NCBI RefSeq assembly: GCF_000238295.3
Contig: NZ_AHCD03000035.1
Span: forward strand, 992,001-1,056,000
Direction of reading: 5' to 3'
From: Pseudoalteromonas rubra
Lineage (GTDB): Bacteria; Pseudomonadota; Gammaproteobacteria; Enterobacterales; Alteromonadaceae
Length of the DNA stretch: 64,000 nt
Positions 34,278 to 43,003 of this stretch are shown one piece after another. The translations under genes were made by a program, and so were the position numbers. How positions within the stretch are numbered: the stretch's first letter is position 1; every line of letters starts with the position of its first letter. A model generated the notes under the pieces. The model worked only from the letters and a program-made list of their open reading frames with translations, searched no databases and had not been told where the DNA came from.

Positions 34278-35249
34278 TTAATGCGCCATAGAAGGGTCGT
34301 ACACCGTCACTATGTTACGGCCATTTTCTTTTGAATGATATAAGGCGGTGTCCGCAGCTTCTATCCACTGTTCGTACTTTTCAAAATTGTCGTCACAGCA
34401 GGCAATGCCCAGGCTCACCGTTAATTTAATCTCTTTGTTATCATAATAAATGACTGAATTCTCGATTAAACTGCGCAGCCTCTCTGCGAACACTTTGGCG
34501 CCTTCGGCGTCAGTATCAACTAACGTTACCGCAAATTCCTCACCACCATAACGCCCTGCAACATCTGTTTCTCGAAGTGTCTTTTGCAACAGATCTGAGA
34601 TATGGCGAATGGCCTCATCACCGCCGCTATGTCCATAAGCATCATTGATACGCTTAAAAAAATCGATGTCGAACATCAGTAAACTGCTGCTACCATGGCT
34701 ACGCTGTAAACGTTTGAACTCTGTCCTTAAGTTCTCTTCCCAGTAACCCCGATTGGCCAGTTTAGTCAGGCTGTCTGTGCGGCTCATTTTTTCCAGGGTT
34801 TTATTGACCTTTTCAAGCTCAAGCTTATTCATGGCTTCGTCAGTTACATCGTAAATGATGACACAGATGTGCCCCACCTCACCGGTTACTGTCGTCAGTG
34901 GAATAAAGGTCGCATTTTGATACATATAGTCGGCTTTGCCAGTAATTGGCCGATAATTCTTGAACCGAAAAATATAGGGCTGCTGCTCCCAGATAGTAAA
35001 CGAGCGATTCTTCAATACAAAAACAGGTTCTGATTTGCTCTTAAACCACGCTTCGTCAATTCCCGGAAACAAGTCAAACACGTCTTTGTCTTTAACTGCG
35101 CTTGGCAATAATCCAGAATGGTTTTCCATAAAACCATTCCAGACGCACACTCGATAGTGCCTGTCCAGCACGACCAGGCCGACATCAACTGTGTTAAACA
35201 TATCCATTAACCAATGGATCTCATTCATGTCAAAATCAGATGCAGGCAT
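34278..35249 (-). CDS. PAS-GGDEF diguanylate cyclase
   Basis: Predicted to make cyclic di-GMP. The 323-residue soluble product has an N-terminal PAS domain (about 12-135) and a GGDEF domain (about 155-318). The active-site motif is GGEEF (235-239), with metal-binding Asp194 in FDIDFF. An intact inhibitory I-site RETD (226-229) lies five residues before it, so product feedback is likely. It follows the REC-CheC gene by 4 bases. PAS ligand unknown. Confidence 0.92.
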   Translation of the reverse strand: MPASDFDMNEIHWLMDMFNTVDVGLVVLDRHYRVCVWNGFMENHSGLLPSAVKDKDVFDLFPGIDEAWFKSKSEPVFVLKNRSFTIWEQQPYIFRFKNYRPITGKADYMYQNATFIPLTTVTGEVGHICVIIYDVTDEAMNKLELEKVNKTLEKMSRTDSLTKLANRGYWEENLRTEFKRLQRSHGSSSLLMFDIDFFKRINDAYGHSGGDEAIRHISDLLQKTLRETDVAGRYGGEEFAVTLVDTDAEGAKVFAERLRSLIENSVIYYDNKEIKLTVSLGIACCDDNFEKYEQWIEAADTALYHSKENGRNIVTVYDPSMAH

Positions 35250-35253
35250 AATT

Positions 35254-36258
35254 CTAATCTTCTAGCAGGTACTCAACTTTATATTTGAGTGTTTTCAGTG
35301 AGTCTTCGGTAAACAACAACATTAAATCACAATTAATGTCATGGTTTTCGATCCCGTAACTAATTTCAATCGCTAACGTACGTTGCCACCTGGCTTTATT
35401 TGCCTTCACCAGTTCAGACACTTCGCAATGCTGTCCTAATACCACAGGGTGGCCCTGGCTGAATGGCATGTCGAGCTGTTTCGAGAGTCCGGTCAATATT
35501 GCTCCTATCAGAATATTACTGATGTCCATGAGCAACTCAAGTTCCACTTTTTGATTGAGCTCTCCCTGATAACTCATCAATGACGCTATTTCTTTAAAAC
35601 TGGAATCATTGAGTAGGAGTAAGGCTTCTCCGGAGACACCACCGCCGATGAACCCCTGACACACACCCGATGTTGTGGCGCTGGCATCGATGGCTTGCAA
35701 TGCCATATGCAGCTCACTGACTTCAAGGACGTTGACATTCGGAATAGGTAATTCAACGAAGACGTTCAACAAGCGTGCCAGCAAATCACCGGCCTGGCCC
35801 ATGGCCACATTGGTGATCTCCTGATAGATATCACGGATCTCAGGTTCAAGCTGCTCCCCGAGTTTATGCACCAGGTTGGCCCGAATGGCTTTGTCTTTAA
35901 TCCCATGATGAGTGATGATTTCTTCCAGCTTCGTGGCATCACAGGGTTTTCGAATAAAATCTATTGCGCCCAGCTCTATGACTCTTTGGTGCGCGTTTGG
36001 CTGGATATCTCCAGAGACGACGACTGTCAAAACATTCAATCCTTGTTCGTTTATTGCTTGTAACACCTCATATCCATCCATGTGAGGCATGTTTAAATCC
36101 AGAAAAAGTATCTCAGGCGAGACCTCTTTTATTTTTTCAATACAGTCCAGTCCATGCTCAGCAAATTCTACTTTAATATCCCAGTCGTCCGGCAATGACC
36201 GCGCCAGTTGCCGGCGAGCCAATTTTGAATCATCGCATATCAGGACAGGTGTTGACAT
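35254..36258 (-). CDS. Response regulator with CheC-like C-terminal domain
   Basis: A receiver domain (about 1-125) has phospho-acceptor Asp54 (FLDLNMPHMDG), acidic pair DD at 9-10, and Lys in RKPCD. It is joined to a CheC/CheX-like domain (about 130-334). That domain has two Glu/Asp-x-x-Asn segments, EITNVAMGQAGDLL and DISNILIGAIL, the pattern of CheC phosphatases, so it may dephosphorylate a receiver. It is the first gene of a pair with the PAS-GGDEF gene. No histidine kinase is nearby. Confidence 0.88.
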   Translation of the reverse strand: MSTPVLICDDSKLARRQLARSLPDDWDIKVEFAEHGLDCIEKIKEVSPEILFLDLNMPHMDGYEVLQAINEQGLNVLTVVVSGDIQPNAHQRVIELGAIDFIRKPCDATKLEEIITHHGIKDKAIRANLVHKLGEQLEPEIRDIYQEITNVAMGQAGDLLARLLNVFVELPIPNVNVLEVSELHMALQAIDASATTSGVCQGFIGGGVSGEALLLLNDSSFKEIASLMSYQGELNQKVELELLMDISNILIGAILTGLSKQLDMPFSQGHPVVLGQHCEVSELVKANKARWQRTLAIEISYGIENHDINCDLMLLFTEDSLKTLKYKVEYLLED

Positions 36259-36460
36259 AAAAGCTCTCTTCGCTTAGCGGCTAACTCGTTGTAAGAAGCC
36301 GAAATTTTTCTAATTATAGTTATGACACAGCAGCATTTTAGGACTTACATGGTAATCAAAGCTTGGCCGATTTACAATCCAATTTACTGCAAAGGTTGGT
36401 TATATAATTTCAGTATAATACACTGACGAGAATTGCAAAAAATTTAAAAGGGAATACGTT

Positions 36461-37048
36461 ATGCGGATCATAACCTTGCTTGCTGCATCTTTATTGACAA
36501 TTACCAACCCAATCCATGCCAGTGAGCTGCCTGAGAACCAGGTTGACGCGGGTAAAGTCAACGCTCAGGGGAAGCCTGTTACCTTATTAGGCCAGGGTAT
36601 TAAAGTCGGCGACACAGCACCCGACTTTAAAGTTGTCGATGGCAACTTTGTGCCTGTTACTTTGGCCAACTATCAGGGCAAGCCCGTTCTGATCAGCGTG
36701 GTACCGAGCCTGGACACCGGGATCTGTAGCATACAAACCAAGTACTTCAATGAAAAAGTGGCTAAAGAGTTTGCTGGCGTAGCAATGCTCACCATCAGTG
36801 CTGATCTGCCATTTGCTCAAAAACGTTTTTGTAAAACAGAAAACATCGACCAAATTGATACCCTGTCGGATTCAGTCTGGCGTGACTTTGGCGCAAAATA
36901 CGGACTCTATATTAAAGATATGGGGCTATTGAGCAGAGCGGTTCTGGTTTTAGACAAAGACCACAAAGTAGTATATAAGCAGTTAGTCAGTAACCTGGCC
37001 AGTGAACCTGACTACCAGGGCGCCATCGAGGCACTTAAACAACTCTGA
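36461..37048 (+). CDS. tpx: Thiol peroxidase (Tpx family) with signal peptide
   Basis: Atypical 2-Cys peroxiredoxin. The 195-residue product has the peroxidatic Cys in SLDTGICSIQTKYFN and the resolving Cys in ADLPFAQKRFCKTE, with SQLV-like and EPDYQGAI motifs as in E. coli Tpx. Unlike that cytoplasmic-length protein (168), it begins with a clear Sec signal peptide (MRIITLLAASLLTITNPIHA), so it should act in the periplasm. GGGAAT lies before the start. Confidence 0.88.
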   Translation: MRIITLLAASLLTITNPIHASELPENQVDAGKVNAQGKPVTLLGQGIKVGDTAPDFKVVDGNFVPVTLANYQGKPVLISVVPSLDTGICSIQTKYFNEKVAKEFAGVAMLTISADLPFAQKRFCKTENIDQIDTLSDSVWRDFGAKYGLYIKDMGLLSRAVLVLDKDHKVVYKQLVSNLASEPDYQGAIEALKQL

Positions 37049-37068
37049 TTAGCATAATATACTGCGAA

Positions 37069-37098
37069 ACTGGTATAGAGTGCACACTGTATACCAGT
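37069..37098. terminator. Hairpin between convergent tpx and elaA
   Basis: Perfect 9-bp stem ACTGGTATA/TATACCAGT with a 12-base loop between the two stops. No T-run on either side, so it is a weak terminator or an mRNA end-protecting hairpin. Confidence 0.45.
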
Positions 37099-37105
37099 CC
37101 CTACC

Positions 37106-37540
37106 CTAGCGTAATATCATGTCTATATGCTCAATCCCATCTTCCAGATAAGCCTGGCCGCAAGGCACAAAACCGAGAGACTGATAAAATTGAGTCAGGT
37201 AAGTTTGCGCTGCGATTTTTATCGGTTGTGGCCCGTAGTGAGCATGACAAGCCTCAATCGCTCGGGCCATCAAAGTTTGTGCAACGCCTTTCCCCCGACA
37301 ATCTGGTGATACCAATACACGTCCAATTGCACTGATAGTAGATTGCGGCTTGTAACACCGTGCATAGGCCTGAACTTCACCCTGCTCAATTAAGAAAACA
37401 TGGTGTGTATCAGCGGCTCTGTCAACCTCATCAATTTCCTGATAAGCGCAGGCCTGTTCAACAACAAACACCGCAACCCGGGTCTTCAAAATACTGAACA
37501 GCTCGTCGTGTGACAACTGGTAAAAAGTTTTAACTTGCAT
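37106..37540 (-). CDS. elaA: ElaA-like GNAT acetyltransferase
   Basis: GCN5-related N-acetyltransferase of the ElaA type, substrate unknown. The 144-residue product has the family opening TRVAVFVVEQACAYQEIDEVD, the acetyl-CoA pyrophosphate loop region VLVSPDCRGKGVAQTLM, and FYQSLGFVPCGQAYLEDGIEHI. Met at 37540 aligns with the normal ElaA N-terminus. A longer frame to 37621 runs into the neighbouring gene. No strong ribosome site is visible. Confidence 0.87.
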   Translation of the reverse strand: MQVKTFYQLSHDELFSILKTRVAVFVVEQACAYQEIDEVDRAADTHHVFLIEQGEVQAYARCYKPQSTISAIGRVLVSPDCRGKGVAQTLMARAIEACHAHYGPQPIKIAAQTYLTQFYQSLGFVPCGQAYLEDGIEHIDMILR

Positions 37541-37590
37541 GGGTTTTATCACTGTGGGTAGATACGCCTCCGGCGAGGCGTAGAATAGAG

Positions 37591-38334
37591 TCAGGCAAAT
37601 AGCCTTTCCAGCTGATCGCACAACTGAGACAGATTCACGTGGTCATGCTCAATTGTCAGATCTACATAGCCATCTCCACGAAAGGCTCTATCGAGCTCAA
37701 TCAGCACATGCGTACGATGTGCTTCCGGCACAAAAGACAACTCAACTTCCTGAAGTCCGAACAAAGACGTATTCGCCGGACGATATTCAATTTCCTGATA
37801 ACAACCAGATACCGACTGAAAGTTCGACGCTTTCAGATAACCGCGCTCAACATCTGCTTTAATCATTCGAAAGCCGAGTTTCTCCATTGCCATTAAGCAG
37901 TTTTTAACGGCTTCATTTGGATATATATGCAACAGATCTTTGTCACTCGGGTCTAAAGCCAGGTCGATATCCAATCCGGTTTCCAACCACACATAACTAT
38001 GGTTATACGGTGCATTGATTTCGGTAATCGGGGTTTCTGAATGCAATCTGGCCTCAAACGGGATCACTTTTTTCTCACCCGGTGCGATGGTAAATTGGCT
38101 GCCCACACGCCACTTTTCAATGACCTGATTTGCGTAGTACTCTCCATTGTCTCCTTCAACCTTGACCTTGGTCATCAGCGCTAACTCTAAACCGCTAATT
38201 TCTTGTTCAACATCTCCACCCACAACAACGATCTGCGCCTGAAATTTCTGGCCCGGATGCAGGTGTTCTGTTTCTAAAATTGTATCTACTTTCGCGGCAC
38301 CAATACCTACGGATGCCAAGAGCTTTTTAAACAT
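37591..38334 (-). CDS. Spo0M-like sporulation-control family protein
   Basis: The 247-residue soluble protein begins MFKKLLASVGIGAAKVDTIL, typical of the Spo0M family (arrestin-like fold). It has PGQKFQAQIVVVGGDVEQEI and a second half with LGFRMIKADVERG. In Bacillus it influences sporulation and cell shape. In gammaproteobacteria the role is unknown. It lies 50 bases upstream of elaA and could be co-transcribed. Confidence 0.87.
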   Translation of the reverse strand: MFKKLLASVGIGAAKVDTILETEHLHPGQKFQAQIVVVGGDVEQEISGLELALMTKVKVEGDNGEYYANQVIEKWRVGSQFTIAPGEKKVIPFEARLHSETPITEINAPYNHSYVWLETGLDIDLALDPSDKDLLHIYPNEAVKNCLMAMEKLGFRMIKADVERGYLKASNFQSVSGCYQEIEYRPANTSLFGLQEVELSFVPEAHRTHVLIELDRAFRGDGYVDLTIEHDHVNLSQLCDQLERLFA

Positions 38335-38548
38335 CTTATCTCCTCTCGAGGATGTCCCCTTATCCGCATCTTAACCACATTTTTTCTGGTTTGTCAGCGA
38401 AAATTTATAGCAATCAGCCAAATAGTTGAGGATAAACCTCATAACCATCACCATACGCCACTCACTGTTCATCAAAGCGACCAATTTTTCATTTATATAT
38501 CAGCTTGTTTTGTTACACTGCTAACACCTTCGACTTGACTGAATCACT

Positions 38549-39880
38549 ATGGAATTACTGTACTTTGCCGTTGCCTTTGCTTGTGGCTTTTCTGTCTACC
38601 AACTTAAACTCCCGCCTTTAATTGGCTTTTTGCTGGCGGGGTTTGTGCTCAATCTGTTAGGCCACAGCAGTACCGACTTACTTACCCAGCTGGCCGACTT
38701 GGGTGTCACACTATTACTGTTCAGTATTGGTTTAAAACTAAAAGTCTCGAATCTGATTAAACCTCAGGTTTGGGCGCCTGCCAGCTTACACTTGGTGACC
38801 AGCATTGCCTTTTTCGCCTCGTTGTTACTGATGTTAGGTGCGTTTGGTTTGCCTTTATTTGTCGACTTGTCCTGGCAAAGTGCCTGCCTGGTTGGATTTG
38901 CGTTCAGTTTTTCCAGCACCGTATTTGCCGTTAAAGTACTGGAAGAGCGAGGCGAGATGGCCAGTCTGCATGGTAAAATTTCCATCGGGATCCTGGTTAT
39001 GCAGGATATCTTTGCGGTGATCTTCCTCGCCATCAGTACAGGAAAGTCGCCCAACATATGGGCGCTTGCTCTGCTGGTTGGTTTGCCATTGTTACGACCG
39101 CTGCTATTCTGGATACTCAACCGTTCAAAGCACGGCGAACTCTTACCTTTGTTCGGATTCTTCTTTGCACTGGTACTCGGTTACCACGGGTTCGAGTTAG
39201 CTGGTCTGAAAGGTGATTTGGGTGCCCTGATCATAGGCATGATTTTCGCACCGCATAAAAAAGCAGGTGAGCTATCCAAAGCTTTGCTCAATGTCAAAGA
39301 TATCTTGCTAGTCGGCTTTTTCCTTAACATCGGTCTGAATGCCAATATCTCGCTCGAAGCCGTGCTGATTGCCGTGTTACTTGCCGTCGTATTACCGGTC
39401 AAAGTCTTTATTTATTATCTGTATACCAATATGTTCAGACTACGTGCCCGGACATCACTGCTCAGCGCATTTACACTGTCAAACTACAGTGAATTTGGTC
39501 TGATCGTATGTGCTGTCGCTGCCAGCAGTGGCATGATCACCGCCGACTGGCTCGCCGTGGTTGCGCTGGCTGTCTCTGTCACATTTGTACTGGCCACGCC
39601 ACTCAACAAGAAAGCCAATGAAATCTACGTGAAACTGGAGCCCCTGCTGGTGAAATTTGAAAGTGATAAGCGGCTCGAAGAAGAACTGCCTGTAAACTTA
39701 ACCGACACACGCATAGTGATATTTGGCATGGGACGTATTGGCACCGGTGCTTATGAGACCATTCATGCTTCTTATCCAGGCTCAGTCGCAGGTGTCGACA
39801 TCAAACCTGAAGTCGTCGAAAAGCATATAAGTCTGGAGCGTCGCGTACTACTGGCAGATGCAACGGACCCTGATTTCTGA
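38549..39880 (+). pseudogene. Kef-type cation/proton antiporter, truncated by tandem duplication
   Basis: CPA2 family (Kef/YbaL-like) membrane antiporter. The Na/H-exchanger domain has about 12 hydrophobic spans (1-380). A cytosolic TrkA-N (RCK) nucleotide-binding domain starts with VIFGMGRIGTGAYE (about 390). The reading frame stops at 443 residues, just after DATDPDF, because an exact 1,172-bp duplication begins there and creates a TGA. Removing one repeat copy restores an intact 523-residue protein (38549-39879 joined to 41052-41292). As it stands, the RCK domain loses its last 80 residues. Confidence 0.85.
38708..39879 (+). repeat. 1,172-bp direct repeat, copy 1
   Basis: Identical to 39880-41051, directly abutting it. 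The bases flanking the boundaries differ (C/G on the left, A/G on the right), so the junction has no microhomology. I saw no mismatch in the segments compared, and the encoded peptides are identical throughout. Confidence 0.95.
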
Positions 39881-41051
39881 CACTATTACTGTTCAGTATT
39901 GGTTTAAAACTAAAAGTCTCGAATCTGATTAAACCTCAGGTTTGGGCGCCTGCCAGCTTACACTTGGTGACCAGCATTGCCTTTTTCGCCTCGTTGTTAC
40001 TGATGTTAGGTGCGTTTGGTTTGCCTTTATTTGTCGACTTGTCCTGGCAAAGTGCCTGCCTGGTTGGATTTGCGTTCAGTTTTTCCAGCACCGTATTTGC
40101 CGTTAAAGTACTGGAAGAGCGAGGCGAGATGGCCAGTCTGCATGGTAAAATTTCCATCGGGATCCTGGTTATGCAGGATATCTTTGCGGTGATCTTCCTC
40201 GCCATCAGTACAGGAAAGTCGCCCAACATATGGGCGCTTGCTCTGCTGGTTGGTTTGCCATTGTTACGACCGCTGCTATTCTGGATACTCAACCGTTCAA
40301 AGCACGGCGAACTCTTACCTTTGTTCGGATTCTTCTTTGCACTGGTACTCGGTTACCACGGGTTCGAGTTAGCTGGTCTGAAAGGTGATTTGGGTGCCCT
40401 GATCATAGGCATGATTTTCGCACCGCATAAAAAAGCAGGTGAGCTATCCAAAGCTTTGCTCAATGTCAAAGATATCTTGCTAGTCGGCTTTTTCCTTAAC
40501 ATCGGTCTGAATGCCAATATCTCGCTCGAAGCCGTGCTGATTGCCGTGTTACTTGCCGTCGTATTACCGGTCAAAGTCTTTATTTATTATCTGTATACCA
40601 ATATGTTCAGACTACGTGCCCGGACATCACTGCTCAGCGCATTTACACTGTCAAACTACAGTGAATTTGGTCTGATCGTATGTGCTGTCGCTGCCAGCAG
40701 TGGCATGATCACCGCCGACTGGCTCGCCGTGGTTGCGCTGGCTGTCTCTGTCACATTTGTACTGGCCACGCCACTCAACAAGAAAGCCAATGAAATCTAC
40801 GTGAAACTGGAGCCCCTGCTGGTGAAATTTGAAAGTGATAAGCGGCTCGAAGAAGAACTGCCTGTAAACTTAACCGACACACGCATAGTGATATTTGGCA
40901 TGGGACGTATTGGCACCGGTGCTTATGAGACCATTCATGCTTCTTATCCAGGCTCAGTCGCAGGTGTCGACATCAAACCTGAAGTCGTCGAAAAGCATAT
41001 AAGTCTGGAGCGTCGCGTACTACTGGCAGATGCAACGGACCCTGATTTCTG
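39880..41051 (+). repeat. 1,172-bp direct repeat, copy 2
   Basis: Second copy of the unit at 38708-39879. The unit length is not a multiple of three, so it shifts the reading frame. Confidence 0.95.
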
Positions 41052-41292
41052 GCAACGCGTCAATCACTCTAATGTTGCTATGGTTATGCTGGCAATGCCA
41101 AAGCACATGCAAAATATTTACGCGCTGGAGCAGCTAAAAGCGTCAGGCTTTTCAGGTCAGGTTACCGCAATCGCCAACTACCCGGATCAACAAAAAGAAC
41201 TTGAAGATTTAGGCGTACATTCGACTTATAACTTCTACCTGGAGGCTGGTAGCGGCTTCGCAGAACACGTTAAAGAAAAATTATTTTCATAG
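39880..41292 (+). pseudogene. 5'-truncated second copy of the Kef-type antiporter
   Basis: Lacks the true start and the first 53 codons. An open frame runs to the natural stop at 41292, and its first usable start codon (TTG 39964) gives 442 residues that lack about 81 N-terminal residues, including the first membrane spans. It retains the complete RCK domain to the natural C-terminus (GFAEHVKEKLFS). No promoter or ribosome site is expected here, so it is probably not translated from its own start. Confidence 0.8.
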
Positions 41293-41302
41293 ACTAAAAA
41301 AG

Positions 41303-41334
41303 AATTCTCAGTATCGATAGGGGTACTGAGAATT
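41303..41334. terminator. Hairpin after the antiporter gene
   Basis: Perfect 11-bp stem AATTCTCAGTA/TACTGAGAATT. On the minus strand it is followed by CTTTTTT, on the plus strand by ATTTCT, so it is stronger in the minus direction. Confidence 0.6.
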
Positions 41335-41576
41335 ATTTCTAATTCCGCATCATATAGTTACATCTAGACGTCTAAAAATCAGGCACATAACTCTGACGGT
41401 TTTGTAACTCTACGATTTACAAAGCTTTACATCATCGTTGGTAATTGCCCCTCAATTCGAAGTACACTGAGCTCAGTAGGTTGGTTGCACTAATCTATTT
41501 TCTCAATTTAAATCTGACACTTATACCCCTCAATCAGGAACATTGAGTGGGGACCATATTATTCGAGAGGGCAAGC

Positions 41577-41861
41577 ATGTTAAAAAATAAATCAGCTTCT
41601 TACTTTCCTGCAGCGGTGGATGATGCAAGTGCAGGCCCGCTCGCAAAATTGCAAGCGCAATTAGATGCTATTCAAGATTCAGGAATGACAGCGTTGACAA
41701 TTAGGGACATTCTTTTTCACAAAATGCTGGACATGCATGCAGTCCCTAAAGAACACTTTTTACGCGATCAGGCAACCCCTGACAGATTAGATGACCCAGC
41801 GATTATTGAGCAACTAAACGCGCTGGGATTCTATCGCACCTCGCCAGGCCAGGTGCACTAA
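41577..41861 (+). CDS. Small cytoplasmic protein of unknown function
   Basis: Not recognised. The 94-residue soluble product, starting at ATG 41577 with GAGAGGG upstream, has a helical pattern (PLAKLQAQLDAIQDSG, TIRDILFHKMLDMHAV) and no membrane segment. A GTG at 41547 would add ten residues but lacks a ribosome site. It stands alone, convergent with the hydroxylase gene. Confidence 0.6.
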   Translation: MLKNKSASYFPAAVDDASAGPLAKLQAQLDAIQDSGMTALTIRDILFHKMLDMHAVPKEHFLRDQATPDRLDDPAIIEQLNALGFYRTSPGQVH

Positions 41862-41917
41862 GTCTCAATTTATGGGAGCCTACTCTCCCTTATAGGCTGG
41901 CAATGCCCGTCGCCAGC

Positions 41918-42895
41918 CTATTTCTCTTCCCTCACATCCTCACGCGCCTTTTTAGGCAACACGCTAAGCCATGCCTCTCGCAGCGGTTTCAGATATATGG
42001 CGCTCAAACTATCATGGCCTGCATCGTAACGACCTACACCGATCTCAATATTGCTCACTGCTGATGCACGGATCAAGCTTCTGCCCATTCTGTCCCATAT
42101 GGCCAGTGCCGAGCCCAGGTTAGTATCAAAATGAGCCGGATCGGCACTGTGATGGATCTGGTGTTGTGCAGGACTGATAAACCAGTTCTCTATCTTATCT
42201 CCCCAGCTGAACCAGATGTGTGAATGTCTCAGGTTTGAGCCAAAAATATTGAATAGAAAAACAAAGGCATTAGCCCCCAGGATATCAAACATACTCAGCG
42301 CCGTACCGAAGACAAAGTAGCCTAGCCCAACCACAACCCCCTGCGTCAAAGCCATCCGGCATGCATACAAGTAACTTTCAACCGGGTGGGAGCGGTATAT
42401 GGTGAACGGGGTCAGCACTTTCGCAGAATGATGCACCTTGTGAAACTCCCAAAGAAACGGGATTTTATGTAATGCCAGATGTAACAGATAGCGAGTAAAG
42501 TCATCGACCAGGAACAACATCAGTGTAAAAAGAAAAATCACCACTGAATCATCCCAGGCCAAATGCAGTGGTGCACCAAATAGCCATTCAAGGCCATCGG
42601 AGATTGCTATAGCGACCGGCACCATAGTTAAGACAATAGGTGCAAACGTCAGCGCTTTGATCAGTTTGTTGACGACAAATAAGCCATAATCCAGTTTCGC
42701 ACTGTCAGACAGCCATACATCACGCGGGAACAGAAACCCCAGGAAGCCTTTAAGCGAACGAGGGCCTTGCAGTTTGTTGTAAACCAGACCAGCCATCACC
42801 ACTGCACTAAGCAAGTACAGCCAATAAATGCGTTTATTTGCATCCAGTAAATAACCGGGCAAAGATGATAAGCTTTGCCAGAGCGTTTCGATCAT
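41918..42895 (-). CDS. Sterol desaturase/fatty acid hydroxylase family membrane protein
   Basis: Membrane-bound di-iron enzyme family acting on C-H bonds of lipids or sterol-like molecules. The 325-residue product has about four hydrophobic spans and the three histidine clusters HLALH (139-143), HKVHH (152-156) and HQIHH (245-249). The bacterial substrate is unknown. It is the last gene of a cluster with a TonB receptor and imelysin proteins, about 110 bases after the receptor gene. Confidence 0.88.
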   Translation of the reverse strand: MIETLWQSLSSLPGYLLDANKRIYWLYLLSAVVMAGLVYNKLQGPRSLKGFLGFLFPRDVWLSDSAKLDYGLFVVNKLIKALTFAPIVLTMVPVAIAISDGLEWLFGAPLHLAWDDSVVIFLFTLMLFLVDDFTRYLLHLALHKIPFLWEFHKVHHSAKVLTPFTIYRSHPVESYLYACRMALTQGVVVGLGYFVFGTALSMFDILGANAFVFLFNIFGSNLRHSHIWFSWGDKIENWFISPAQHQIHHSADPAHFDTNLGSALAIWDRMGRSLIRASAVSNIEIGVGRYDAGHDSLSAIYLKPLREAWLSVLPKKAREDVREEK

Positions 42896-43003
42896 AAAGT
42901 GGACTGACTCCTGTAAAAAAGGCCACTAATGAGTGGCCCTGTAAGTATACATAATTATGTCAGATGCGCAGCGGATTGTGCATCTGACATTGCTGCATTC
43001 AGT

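Noticed and set aside
38708..41051. Transposon or IS element as cause of the direct repeat
   Set aside because: The unit contains only antiporter coding sequence, with no transposase, terminal inverted repeats or target duplication.
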